DNA of 64,000 bases from assembly GCA_020466095.1 (NCBI GenBank), contig CM035808.1, forward strand, positions 52,339,762-52,403,761. The letters are read 5' to 3'. This DNA is from Chlorops oryzae (Eukaryota > Arthropoda > Insecta > Diptera > Chloropidae). Below are positions 1 to 10,672 of the stretch, one piece after another. The notes beneath the pieces were generated by a model that was given only the letters and a program-made list of their open reading frames with translations, was not told the DNA's origin and did no database searches. Within the stretch, counting starts at the first letter, position 1; every line of letters starts with the position of its first letter. The translations under genes and the position numbers were made by a program.

Positions 1-1
1 C

Positions 2-676
2 AACGGGAAACAATTCGTGAGTAAGGTCTTTAGAGAGGTATTGCAGGCTTGGGGTATTGAGCACCGTCTGACAGCGCCGTATACCCCACAGGAGAACCCG
101 ACCGAGCGAACGAACCGTGTGGTGAAGACAATGATCTCTCAGCTCGCGGACAACGATCAACAACAATGGGATGCTCATTTACCCGAAGTAATGCTAGCAC
201 TGAACAGCAGCGTGGCAAGCTCCACCGGGTATAGCCCCGCTTATCTATGTCAGGCACGGGAATTGAGGCTCCCTAGAACCCTATTCGACGAAAAAGGGGT
301 GGCAATCGACGAAACCCCCATGACCCCGGACGAACGCACTAGTCATCTGGCGGAGGTCTTTGGTGAAGTCAAAGACAACCTCGCAGCAGCGCAGCAATCA
401 CAGGCCAAACACTACGATCTAAGGCGAAGGGCCTGGAAACCACGTATTGGCGACCTGGTATTGGCCAAAGTACACCAGCTCTCGAACGCGGCAGAGCGGT
501 TCAATGCAAAGCTTGGTCCCCGATATGAAGGACCTTACCGGGTGAAGTCGTTCCCATCACCAGTCATAGCTCAACTTCAATTGGAAGGATCCACCAAGAC
601 CCGAAGGGCACACATCGGCGAACTTAAGGCGTACCACGGTGTATCCGATGACCCTGGCGAGAATTTAAAGGCTTAA
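2..676 (+). CDS. pol: Pol integrase, C-terminal part (element A), start outside window
   Basis: Open from the window edge to a stop at 674-676. The first residues (NGKQFVS) fit the stretch after the second catalytic Asp of a retroviral integrase, and TPQENPTERTNR supplies the third acidic residue (Glu) of the D,D-E triad. The remainder is the C-terminal DNA-binding region, ending in a GPYRV-type domain near residue 175 that is typical of Gypsy integrases. The enzyme would insert the cDNA into the chromosome. The visible frame is intact, unlike most ORFs in this window. Only the final third of integrase is present, so activity cannot be judged. Confidence 0.85.
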   Translation, partial: NGKQFVSKVFREVLQAWGIEHRLTAPYTPQENPTERTNRVVKTMISQLADNDQQQWDAHLPEVMLALNSSVASSTGYSPAYLCQARELRLPRTLFDEKGVAIDETPMTPDERTSHLAEVFGEVKDNLAAAQQSQAKHYDLRRRAWKPRIGDLVLAKVHQLSNAAERFNAKLGPRYEGPYRVKSFPSPVIAQLQLEGSTKTRRAHIGELKAYHGVSDDPGENLKA

Positions 677-808
677 GCTTTCGCATGCATTCCCTCGGAA
701 ATAAATATCTCTTATGTGTCATGTCATGTTGTCGTAGTCTAGAAATTTGTACCATTTCGTACCGCTGTTGCACCGAGCTGATTTTGTCTCCTTTTATAGA
801 CCTCCCAG

Positions 809-1711
809 ATGCCGCGGCGACCACGCTCTGAACCGGACGAGCAGGCTGATAGGGGAAGGCCCCCGAAGAACACACGCATTGATCCCGAGGTCATCATAAT
901 CTCGGACGCTAGCTCAGAGTCGAGCGAAAGCAGCGGTGAAGCCTTTCTACGCCGCATTTAGGTGTCTGCGTCACCTCGACTCGAACAAGGGTCGGACCAA
1001 GAGGCGGTGGAATGTATTGCGTCATCGGGCGAGAGCTCGACCTACGAAGAGATCTCACTATCCGGCGAATCTAGTGAGGCAAACAGTCGTGGAGCAATAA
1101 GTGACCCCGAAGACGTAGAGCCGGCCCGATTTGTGCTCCGAAAACAGAGCACGATTAACACCGTCGTCCTAGACCGCACTCCAGACCAAATCGTTCGGGC
1201 TGAAGTGAGTATCACCCACACCTACACCGTCACCGACGAAGCGTGGACACCTACTGACGGATTCCCAACCGGCTCGAGCGCTCCAGTAGTGCCTTATTCC
1301 GCAAACCGGGTGCAAGAATGGGCGGACAACGTCGAAAGCAGAGCCCCGTCGAGAGGGACTGATAACGAAGCCTCCTCCGTAAGCCCAATCGATATGGACC
1401 CTTCGGAATGGGAGCAGGACCTGGAAGACACGGTCGACGATCTATTTGGGTCACCTGCAGAGATCGAGTCCTTTTTGGAACAATTCTGGGCAGATCCGGA
1501 AAACCGCGTGGCCGAGACAACCGCGAGCACGCCAGACACTCCAGAGTTGGATCTAGACCACGTGCCACAACCGATCCGCGACGAATTCCGGGAGATCCAG
1601 TCGCGCTGGACGCCCGAACAAAGAACCCGATGTCCACGTTGGATGGCTGAGGAGCGCTATTTCCTTACCATCTCCGCCCAGGGCAAAGTCAAAATAAGTC
1701 GCGCAAAGTAA
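809..1711 (+). pseudogene. ORF3 downstream of pol (element A), acidic Ser-rich protein with one in-frame stop
   Basis: ATG at 809 opens a frame of about 300 codons that ends just before the polypurine tract and is broken once by a TAG at 959-961. The frame is identical on both sides of the stop. The N-terminus is basic and Pro-rich, followed by a hydrophobic IIIS run directly before a Ser/Asp/Glu-rich segment, resembling a SUMO-interacting motif. The remainder is acidic and ends with a Trp- and Arg-rich tail. There is no signal peptide or transmembrane segment, so I do not call it Env, although this is the position where Osvaldo has been reported to carry a third ORF. Function unknown. The TAG may be a real mutation or recoding. 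Confidence 0.6.
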
Positions 1712-1719
1712 AGGGGGGC
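1705..1719 (+). other. Polypurine tract of element A
   Basis: A/G run ending in six G residues directly before the LTR start at 1720, the expected place for plus-strand primer formation. Confidence 0.8.
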
Positions 1720-3315
1720 TGTGATGACTCACATATTATTGATTAACGCGGGGTTGCAGTTTTTCGTTTAATTATGTTTTTCCTTGGTTTAATAAATGTT
1801 TAACCTCTAAAATGTGAAATCGTGTGGACGACGACAATGCACCGTGTGACGCACCTCTAAAATGTGCCATCGTGTGGACGTCGACAATGCACCGTGTGAC
1901 ACACCTCTAAAATGTGCAATCGTGTGGACGTCGACAATGCACCGTGTGACGCACCTCTAAAATACGCCAGGCAAAGTGATCGATATCAGCTGAAGGAATT
2001 ATCGGACAATACATCGAACTAAGGAACTCATCGCTAGCTCGAAAAAGAGGATAAAAGCGCGAGCCGCACAGAAATCGCTCTCTTTTCCCAGTGATCTCCA
2101 CGAAGTGAACAACGCCAGAAGGAAGACGCAACATTCGCATCTAACGAGAAGTTTAAGTCCACGTGTTGAAGATAGCAACGCCAACCGATAAGACATTTCG
2201 GGACGTTTTGAAACGTATGTAAGTATACTTGTTACACCGTATACGTGGGTAAGCATTTCGCCGAAACGTAAATAGTGACGTAGTTAGTGATTGTGTCTGA
2301 AGGGGAACAGTGTTGAAATTGTCGTGCGTAACTCAGTGAGCGTGTCCGTGTGGATTAAGCGTTTGTACCTGTTCCACACATCCACGTTTCCCTGTCGTTG
2401 CCGTGACCCATTTCTCACGCACGTGTGGATTAAGCGTTTGTACCTGTTCCACGCGTGCATGCGTCAACTTTCTCGACGGACATTTCACGGACCTTTATTC
2501 TTCATACGAGTGCATTCTAGGTCGGACGAACGTACGGCGGTTCGAGTACGGTTGGAATTGTCGTGCGTAACTCAGTGAGCGTGTCCGTGTGGATTAAGCG
2601 TTTGTACCTGTTCCACACATCCACGTTTCCCTGTCGTTGCCGTGACCCATTGCTCACGCACGTGTGGATTAAGCGTTTGTACCTGTTCCACGCGTGCATG
2701 CGTCAACTTTCTCGACGGACATTTCACGGACATTTATTCTTCATACGAGTGCATTCTAGGTCGGACGAACGTACGGCGGTTCGAGTACGGTTGGAATTGT
2801 CGTGCGTAACTCAGTGAGCGTGTCCGTGTGGATTAAGCGTTTGTACCTGTTCCACACATCCACGTTTCCCTGTCGTTGCCGTGACCTATTGCTCACGCAC
2901 GTGTGGATTAAGCGCTTGTACCTGTTCTACGCGTGCGTGCGTCAAATTCTGGGCAGACATTCGGCCGAGGTTTAACTCTAGTAATACGGTGGAGTTCTGG
3001 AGGGACGTTAGGCGGTAGTTTATACCGACATCTCGCTACATACTGAGACGACGTCGTTGCGCCGTACACCTACGCTGAGAGAACATCATCATCGCTGGAG
3101 CCCAACACCTGCACTCAGCGACGGGCAGTAATACACCTATTTGATTGTAATTTATTTTGGGGCGGCCTTAAAGAAGCCGGTCCCTCTCTTTTAATAAACA
3201 TCTTTTCTTACACGTCTAGTTTGTGTGTCTCCTTCAAATATAAATTTTTGTAAGGGACTGGAGTCTGGTTACTCGGCTGAGTAAATACCCCGGCTACGAA
3301 AAAGAGTTCATTACA
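1720..3315 (+). repeat. 3' LTR of element A (1596 bp)
   Basis: Begins TGTGATGACTC and ends GTTCATTACA. It is nearly identical outside the tandem array to the LTR at 16378-18930, which is 957 bp longer because it has four more 239-bp units. A TATA-like GATAAAAGC lies near 2050, and AATAAACATC near 3193 could be a polyadenylation signal. Confidence 0.92.
2320..2953 (+). repeat. 239-bp tandem repeat array in LTR A (2 full units plus a partial)
   Basis: Units start at 2320, 2559 and 2798 (TGTCGTGCGT). Each unit contains two copies of a shorter GTGTGGATTAAGCG-type module. ORFs through this array only reflect the repeat periodicity. Confidence 0.9.
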
Positions 3316-3319
3316 AAAC
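3316..3319. repeat. AAAC target-site duplication, right side of A (partner at 16374-16377)
   Basis: AAAC follows the end of LTR A, and the same four bases precede LTR B at 16378. The leader sequences of element C on either side are continuous by homology with the D leader. Confidence 0.7.
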
Positions 3320-3687
3320 GATAGTTGCCGGTATATCTTAGCAGAAGGACCTTGGAGGCAACTGTGAATAAATTGATCACCTTAAGTGTGCATGCATGAA
3401 GGGCTACAATAAATCGCATTGAATTGGAACTGTGCCAGTTTTAAACAGCAACTAGTTGCTACCAAGGAAATCCGAAGAATAATTCGTGGCAAGATTGCAT
3501 GGTAAAACACAACGAGTTTTTTTTTGTAATTGTAAATTTTGAAAAATCCTTTGTGTCTGGCGGAAGAAAAGTGAAATAAAAAGTATTTTAATTAAATAAA
3601 AACACTACGGTAGCAGTTGAATGCAGATATAACCAAATAGCAGAAGTCGAAAAAGCAAAAATGTATTCGGAAAACAAGAGAATCAAA

Positions 3688-3696
3688 ATGGTGAGT
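3688..3696 (+). promoter_or_regulatory. Leader splice donor with ATG immediately upstream (element C)
   Basis: ATG at 3688-3690 is followed directly by GTGAGT. Element D has the same arrangement at 36996-37004 (ATG then GTAAGT). Unspliced RNA would give only a tiny ORF ending before the gag ATG. Spliced RNA could donate this ATG to the exons beginning at 11666 and 13299. Confidence 0.7.
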
Positions 3697-3784
3697 GCAT
3701 AAAAGTTTATCCAAGTTGATAGTGCTGAATCCTGTCTGTTGGAAATAATTTTTGACTTAAATATTAATATATTAATCAAGCCAT

Positions 3785-5652
3785 ATGGCCAAAGAACTGG
3801 AATCACTAAAAGAAAAATTAAAAGAATTTGAAAACGATTCAGAAATAATTTTGAGAGAAGCAAGGGAACTAGTAATTCAAGCAAATCTGAGCAAGGAAAT
3901 TTTTCAATTATTAAAAAACCAAATAGTGTTAGGACAATTTTCGAGAATTGAAGAAGCAACGTTTTTAATCAATCAAGTGAAAAATACAGTAGGTGCGTCG
4001 GAACAAGCCACTGAAGAAATAATTCAATCACTAGAACAAACGATTCGCGGTTCAACGAAAGAGTGCAAAAATTTAAGAAAACAGATTGACGTACAGAATA
4101 ATTTAATTGACGAATCGGAAAGGGATAATCAAGACTTAAAATAAACACTGAGCAAAGCAGTCGGAAACGAGTTAGCACAGACCGTAGAAAAGGACAAAGA
4201 GCTCTTAAAGCAAAGCGAAGAAGAAGTAAGATATTTAAAACAGGAAGTAAGAGAATTGAGAGTCGCTCTGAAAAACGTATGTGACACCGCTAATTCTCCA
4301 AGTCCTAACCCAGTACAAAAACCAGAGCGAACACAGATAATCTCATTCTTCCAACAAGCTCAAACGTAACTACTGACACAGAAAACTCCTTGACACCCAC
4401 AAATCTAAATTTACCATCAATTAGTATAACCATGTCAAATCCACCACAAGTAGATGAATTAATGGAAAAGGTCAATCGACTAGTACCATACTTTTCGGGA
4501 TCAAACAATCAAGAGTTAAGCTTGGAGGTTGATAAATTTGTCACTGGAATAGAGTTACTTAAAAGCGTTGTGGGCAACTTTAACATAATAGACGTTATAA
4601 AATGCATTAAAAACAGATTAACAGGCATGGCCTACTTGAAAGTAAGCCAAAGATCAATTAGTACCTTAGATGAACTTAGTGATTTGATAAAAAGGGAATT
4701 TTTGAAAAAACGAACCCTTGAAACTATTAGATCAGAAATAGCAAGCTCAGAGCAACAGAATGACAAAAGAGCATCAGTATTTGGTGGCAGATTGGAATTT
4801 TTATTAAATGAAGCAGAAGCAGTAATTAAAAAATCATGGAACAATGTAGAGGCATTGTCAGCGCTTAGCGAATATAAAAAACTGGCAACCAATAAGTTCA
4901 TTTTCGGTGTAAAAGATCCTTATATGCAAAACCGACTTGAAGGTTCAAAGGATAAACCACTGGCAGAACTGATTAAGTTAGCAGAAGAATCAGAAGACCT
5001 CCATGCAGAAAATGACAAAAGAAACTACTTGAACAATTTTTTGAACAAACCACCCCCAGTAGGAACACAAATGATTAAATGTTCTTTCTGCAATTTGGAA
5101 GGCCATACTTGGGATATCTGTGCCCAAAGAAAAAATACGCCATTTTGCAACACTTGTGCACAGTATGGACACTAATTTGGCGCAAATTGCAATAAAAATT
5201 ATAAGGCTATTAATCCAAATACAGAAATGTGTACATATTGCGGAAAAAGGGGTCATTCAGAAGAAAAATGTTTCAATAAAATGAAAACCTTGTTTTGTAA
5301 CATTTGCAAAATAAATGGGCATTTAAGTACACCGTTTTGTAAGAATAAGTTCGAAAATAATAATGCACAAAGAGATCAACAGCAAAATAGAAAACCATTT
5401 AACCAAAACGAAAGACAAGGCAGGGATGGAAACAGAGCGGAAAATTCAAACTCCTACAGACCACCTGACCACAATAATAGAGCAGAGAATAGAAATAGGG
5501 TAGCAAATGCAGAAACTAAACCTGTTACTAACAGAGATATCCAGTGCTACAGATGTTCCCAGGTGGGTCATATGGCAAGATTTTGCCCCAATCCACCTCA
5601 AAAGGCAAACGTGGATCAGAAAAACTTCCAGCGGCCCGGTCTCGACAAATAG
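3785..5652 (+). pseudogene. gag: Gag of element C: coiled coil, capsid and five zinc knuckles (broken)
   Basis: Structural Gag of an errantivirus-like element. The first ~190 codons are rich in Glu/Lys heptads (coiled coil), followed by a capsid-like region and then five Cys-rich knuckles: CSFCNLEGHTWDIC, CNTCAQYGH..., CTYCGKRGHSEEKC, CNICKINGHLSTPFC and CYRCSQVGHMARFC. Breaks: TAA at 4142-4144, a frameshift near 4325-4335, and a TAA at 5173-5175 inside the second knuckle. The frame resumes after each break. The start ATGGCCAAAG is shared with element D. Five knuckles are unusual; gypsy-type Gag proteins as I know them usually lack them. Knuckles would bind genomic RNA. Confidence 0.85.
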
Positions 5653-5875
5653 ACCGGAATGCCCAAATAAAACGAGAATATAACAAGCCAAGTCTAGTTC
5701 TTAGTCTAAAAACAAACCAGGGTAAAACACAAAATAATAACGAAATAGAAGAACTAGACATAAATAAAATTTTTTTAGATGATGTAAAAGAAACCCAAAT
5801 GTAAATTAATGGGAGACATTTGGAGAAGGAGAAAACAAAAACATGTATAGGAAAAACAAAAATACACAGTAATAA

Positions 5876-6110
5876 GGAATGTTTATTGAGAGATATTCAC
5901 AAGAAAAAGCAGAGGGTACATTTCGACGATAATGTAACAATTCATTTATACGAAAAGGACATGCCAATAATAAAGACAAGAAAACATTAATAAGGAGTCC
6001 TTATTGAAAAATATTCGCAAGAAGAAACGGAAAGTACATTTCAACGACAAGGTAGTCTTTCATGTTTACGACAAAGACATACCAATAGTAAACAAGGAAA
6101 TTTTGAATTT
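5876..6110 (+). repeat. Diverged direct duplication between gag and pol (element C)
   Basis: A segment around 5876-5988 (GAATGTTTATTGAGAGATAT...) is repeated with differences at about 5994-6110. Element D has a single equivalent near 39110-39190, which forms the start of its pre-protease region. The duplication therefore arose within C. Confidence 0.6.
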
Positions 6111-6318
6111 AAAAATTGTAAAGAGTAATAGAATTGATGAGAGCCAATTTTAGGTTTTATTTTTATCTTATCTGTTACATTTCTTCGCAATTGTCAGGAA
6201 AAATTTTTCTGGCCTATTCAATAAAAGTAGCAAATGGCTGAGTAACCAAATCACAAAACCTTATAGGAACCTGATTAAAAATAGCCCTCATACTTTCAAA
6301 ACACAATGTTCCAGTTCG

Positions 6319-9300
6319 GTGTCGGACGAAGCGTTTGTAGTATTTCCTAGTGAACAAGCAGTAAACAAGGAGCTAAACCTGTTAGTGGACACAGGCGCTG
6401 ACACAAGTTTGATTAAATGGGAGGCGCTAAAAAATACGAAAGAAGTAAATGAATCGGAAACAAGAAGTTTAGTAGGAGCCTTCGGAGGCAATGTAAGGAG
6501 TAAAGGAATGGTAAAGTTAGAACATTCCGATATTGAAGAATTAAAATTAACGTTTCATGTTTTACCCAAAGGAATTAAAATTCCGGGAGATGGGCTAATA
6601 GGCAGAGATGAGCTCTGGAATAAGTCCTTTATAGACAGCATTAATAAAGATGTATCATTTTTCCAAAACGGCACACATATCGCTTCATTACCACTTGTTT
6701 GTTCCAAAAATAGCAATCCGGTTTGTACGACAGAACGAGTCACGATCCATGCTAGAGAAGCAAGAGTGGTGGCAATATGCATGGAAGAATTTTCAGGAGA
6801 GATTGTTGTTCATAGAAAGGAAATAATGTCAAATGTTTTCGTGGGAGGCACAATAACGGAAGTTCAAAGGGGAAGGGGCTATGTATCCGTGTTAAACGCA
6901 AATAGCACGGATATTCAAATGGAACCTCTTGAATTGGACTACGATTGGGCCACAGAATTTGAGCATTTGGAGATTCCGAACATAAATCAGTTACAAAAAG
7001 GGGATAGCGAAGATAAGCGTTTTGACCTTTTGATGAACTCAGTAAATTTAGATGACAACCTTAATAAAGAAGAATTACATTCAATTAAAGCAGTATTTAG
7101 GGATTATACAGATATATTTCATTTGCAAGGAGACACCCTTTCTTATACAACGGTGTTGGAACATGAAATTCCTACAGATCCAGGACATCCCCCAATTAAC
7201 AGTAGACAATATAGATTACCGGAAAATCACAATTCCGAAATAAATTCGCAGGTTAATAAAATGCTGGCAGATAACATAATTACACCAAGTAAATCGCCTT
7301 GGAATTCGCCAATAATATTGGGTCCTAAAAGGCTAGGAAAAGATGGGGAAAAGAAATGGAGACTAGTGGTGGATTTTAGGAAATTAAACGACATTACACT
7401 TAAACAAGTTTTCCCTATACCAAGAATAGATGAAATTCTGGATCAATTGGGATGCATTCGTTATTTTTCCACCTTGGACTTGGCTAACGGCTATCATCAA
7501 GTGCTGGTTGATGAGCGGGATAGACAGAAAACAGCCTTCAGCACGGGCTTGGGACATTTTGAATTCATTAGAATGCCTTTTGGTCTCACAGGAGCACCAG
7601 CAACGTTTCAGAGAATAATGAATAGTATTTTGACAGGTCTTCAGGGAATTGATTGCTTTGTGTACCTTGATGACATTGTCGTTTATGCAAGAAATTTAGC
7701 GGACCACGAAATTCGTTTGAGGAATGTGTTTGACGTTTTGAGGGCAAATAATCTTAAACTTCAAACGGAGAAATGCAAATTTTTAAAAAGGGAAGTAGTT
7801 TATTTAGGACATAAATGTTCGGAAATTGGGGTTTTACCGGACCCAGCTAAAGTAGAATCAGTAAAAAATATTAAACCACCAAAAAATATTAAGCAATTAC
7901 AATCTTTTCTCGGATTAATAAATTATTACAGAAAGTTCATTCCTGATGCAGCCAAGAAATCCTTGCCACTAACAAGATTATTAAGAAAAGAAGAAAAATT
8001 TGTCTGGAGTAAGGACTGCCAAGAGGCAATGGAAAGGTTGAAGGAGGCGGTAACAAGCCCACCGATACTTCAGTATCCCAATTTTGAAAAATTGTTTATT
8101 CTGACAACTGATGCCAGCAACGAAGCATTAGGGGCCGTATTGTCGCGGGGAGAGCCGGGACAAGACCTGCCAATCTACTTTGCGAGTAGGGCACTAAGTG
8201 CAACCGAAAGACGATATTCCACGATAGAAAAAGAATTTTTAGCAATAGTTTGGGCAGTAAAAAATTTTAGAACCTACCTTTTAGGCAAACATTTCAAAAT
8301 ATATACCGACCATAAACCTCTGAAAGGAATAGCAAATTTAAAGGATCAAGACACGAGATTAGGCCGTTTTAGACTGAAACTTTTAGAATACGATTTCAAA
8401 ATTCTTTATAAACCTGGGAAAAACAACCTTAACGCAGATGCGTTAAGCAGACTTCCAAATTCAGACAAACTAATAGCAGCAGTCACCAGATCAATGTCAC
8501 AAGACACTCACGAGCATTTGCACGAATCAATAGGCATGGGTACCAATGACAGTTGGAATGAAGACACAGCTGTTGTACTTACCGACCCAACTGAAATACA
8601 AAAGGTGCTGAAGATTTTTCATGATACTCCAATGGGAGGCCACAAGGGTTTTGCGAAAACATATTTTCGAATTAGAAAACAATATAAGTGGGAAGGCATG
8701 CAACGGAAAATTAGGAATTACATTAAAGCATGTGAGCTTTGCCAGAAAAACAAAAGCTCTCGAATAGAAAGGATGCCTTTGTCAATAACAGACACACCCC
8801 ATAGACCTTTTGATAAAGTTTTTATGGACATAGTCGGTCCACTCCCCGTTTCATCCAGGGGAAATAAGTACATTCTTACGTTTTTGGACGACTTTTCAAA
8901 ATATTTCGTCTGCACAGCCATTCCAGATGCAGAAGCAGCAACAGTAGCTAGAGCTTTTTTCAATGAAATTATTTCAAAATTTAATATTCCTAAAACACTA
9001 ATAACTGACAATGGAACCAATTTTACATCCAAACTATTTAATGAGGTTTGTAAAGTGCTTGGAATAAAAAAATCACAGACCTCACCCTACCACCCCCAAG
9101 CCAATGGTGCTCTTGAAAGAAGTCACCGACTTCTTGCGGAATTTCTTCGAAATTTCGTCAATGAGGATGGCACGAATTGGGATGAATGCTACACCATGCT
9201 ATGCACGTGCATAACAACACAGTGCACTAATCGACAAAGCAAACACCATGCAGAACACTTTTTGGTTTTGATTTCGAAATTCCTGTAAAATTAAAAAATA

Positions 9301-9640
9301 AACCAAGCCCACTGTATAATCCAGACGATTACAGCAAAATTTTAAGGTACCAAATCCAAAGATGTCACGAAATAGTTAGGAATAATCAAAAGAAAGCAAA
9401 ACATTATTCAAAAAAATATTATGATAAAAAAACGGAACAGAGAAATTTTTCAATACGCGAAAAGGTATGGATTAAGAGCCAAAGCCGTCAAAATAAATTT
9501 TCTTCAATTTGGGAGGGGCCCTATGAAGTAGTCTCCCTCCCAAGCGTGAGCAATGTACGGTTAAAAATCAAAGGAAAAGAAAAAACCTTCCATAAAGATT
9601 TACTTAAACCATTTAATGAAAAAACGCACAAAATTTGTAC
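6319..9640 (+). pseudogene. pol: Pol of element C: protease, reverse transcriptase, RNase H, integrase (one frameshift)
   Basis: One long frame covers protease (LLVDTGADTSLI), RT (FSTLDLANGYHQV, MPFGLTGAPATFQR, YLDDIVVYA), RNase H (TTDASNEALGAVLS, TDHKPL), and integrase with its zinc-binding region (HDTPMGGH...CELCQKNK) and catalytic core (DIVGPLP, TDNGTNF, PHRPF). HPQANGALERSH carries the catalytic Glu. The frame is lost near 9205-9215, and the integrase C-terminal region continues in another frame to about 9620. Protein similarity to D pol is high throughout. All RT, RNase H and D,D-E residues are present up to the break. Immediately downstream the same frame runs into a phosphatase domain. 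Confidence 0.93.
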
Positions 9641-10493
9641 AGTTAAACAATTGGGAGCACAGGGGTTAAATAAATGGTTACACACAACAAATATTAAGCA
9701 ACTAACTGAAGAATATAATAGATTAAACCAACAACTGGTTAAGAGAAAAATCGATGTTAGCCTTGAACACCAATCAAAAAACCGATACTATGACATTCCA
9801 TGTTTGAAGCGGAATCGAGTGAGGCTTCATTCACCATCGAATTACATTCATGCAAATTTTGTGGATGGGTTTGGGAAAAAGAAATAATATATCGCCACAC
9901 AAGGTCCGCTTAAAGACACAATGAATGATTTCTGGCGCATGGTATGGGAACAAAAATGCTTTAATATAGTCATGCTTACAAGGCTCATCGAAAACGAAAA
10001 GGTGAAATGTCACCCGTATTGGGGGCAACAGATAAACGAAGTAATTAGAACAGACGATTTCATAGTGAAAACTTTGAGCAAGATTGTGAAGAGAAATAGC
10101 ACTCAATCCAAAATAGAATTAATAAATAACAAAACAAAGGAATCAAGAATGATTTGGCATTGGCATTTTACGAGCTGGCCTGATAATGGTTCACCAAGCC
10201 CTTTTGCTCTTCTTAAATTTTGGTTCACTGTCAAGCGGCACCAACAAATCTCAGAAAAGAAAAATAAACATTCAAAAATCGTCATTCACTGCAGTGCTGG
10301 TGTTGGCCGCACAGGCACACTCATTGCGCTGGACATAGCAATAAACACATTAAACGCAGGGCTGAATTGTGATATTCCTGAAATCATACTTAAAATCCGC
10401 TCGCAGCGAGCGCATGCAATAAACTGCCAACAACAATATCTTTTCCTGCACCAGGCACTGTGGGTGCAAACAAATATTCAACCTAACAATTAA
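9640..10493 (+). pseudogene. Protein tyrosine phosphatase domain fused to the end of Pol (element C), one in-frame stop
   Basis: The frame that ends integrase (KTFHKDLLKPF) continues into a classical PTP domain: KNRYYDIPCL, NYIHANFVDGF, YIATQGPL, NDFWRMVWEQK, the WPD loop (TSWPDNGSP), the P-loop HCSAGVGRTGT with catalytic Cys and Arg, and the Q-loop region QRAHAINCQQQYLFL. The only break is a TAA at 9885-9887, where the D family has a Glu codon, so one substitution explains it. PTPs remove phosphate from phosphotyrosine. Baculoviruses and bracoviruses carry PTP genes, but I know of no retroelement that does. The copy at 23114-23893 has the same domain uninterrupted. In-frame linkage to integrase suggests expression as part of Gag-Pol and possibly release by the protease. 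Confidence 0.88.
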
Positions 10494-10672
10494 AACATTC
10501 AGTTTGATACAAACCTTTTGCCATATTCTCGGAAATGCCGAGATGAAAATGTTATTGATTAAATTTGAAAATTTTTTTTTATTGATTTTAAACAAGTCAA
10601 ATCCAAAGACGAGGACTTATCAAACCCACTGTGCACGATAATTCATTAAAGGAAAAAACATAAAGAAGGTTA

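Larger units (their letters stand above)
1..3315 (+). mobile_element. Osvaldo/Ulysses-like Ty3/Gypsy LTR retrotransposon, 3' part (element A)
   Basis: The window opens inside the integrase of an LTR retrotransposon and runs through a third ORF, a polypurine tract and a complete 3' LTR with TG...CA ends. The LTR is the same family as the one at 16378-18930, whose adjacent PBS matches tRNA-Lys. A tRNA-Lys primer and very long LTRs are hallmarks of the Osvaldo/Ulysses lineage in Drosophila; assignment to that lineage is inference from these traits. The element is inserted in the leader of element C and is flanked on the right by AAAC. Confidence 0.8.

Noticed and set aside
1251..1637. 128-codon minus-strand ORF opposite ORF3
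   Set aside because: Shadow of a GC-rich coding frame; no motif, no promoter and no splice sites, unlike the antisense gene of C and D.
9640..10493. The phosphatase as a host gene fragment inserted by chance next to pol
   Set aside because: It is in frame with integrase and present at the same position in two diverged families.
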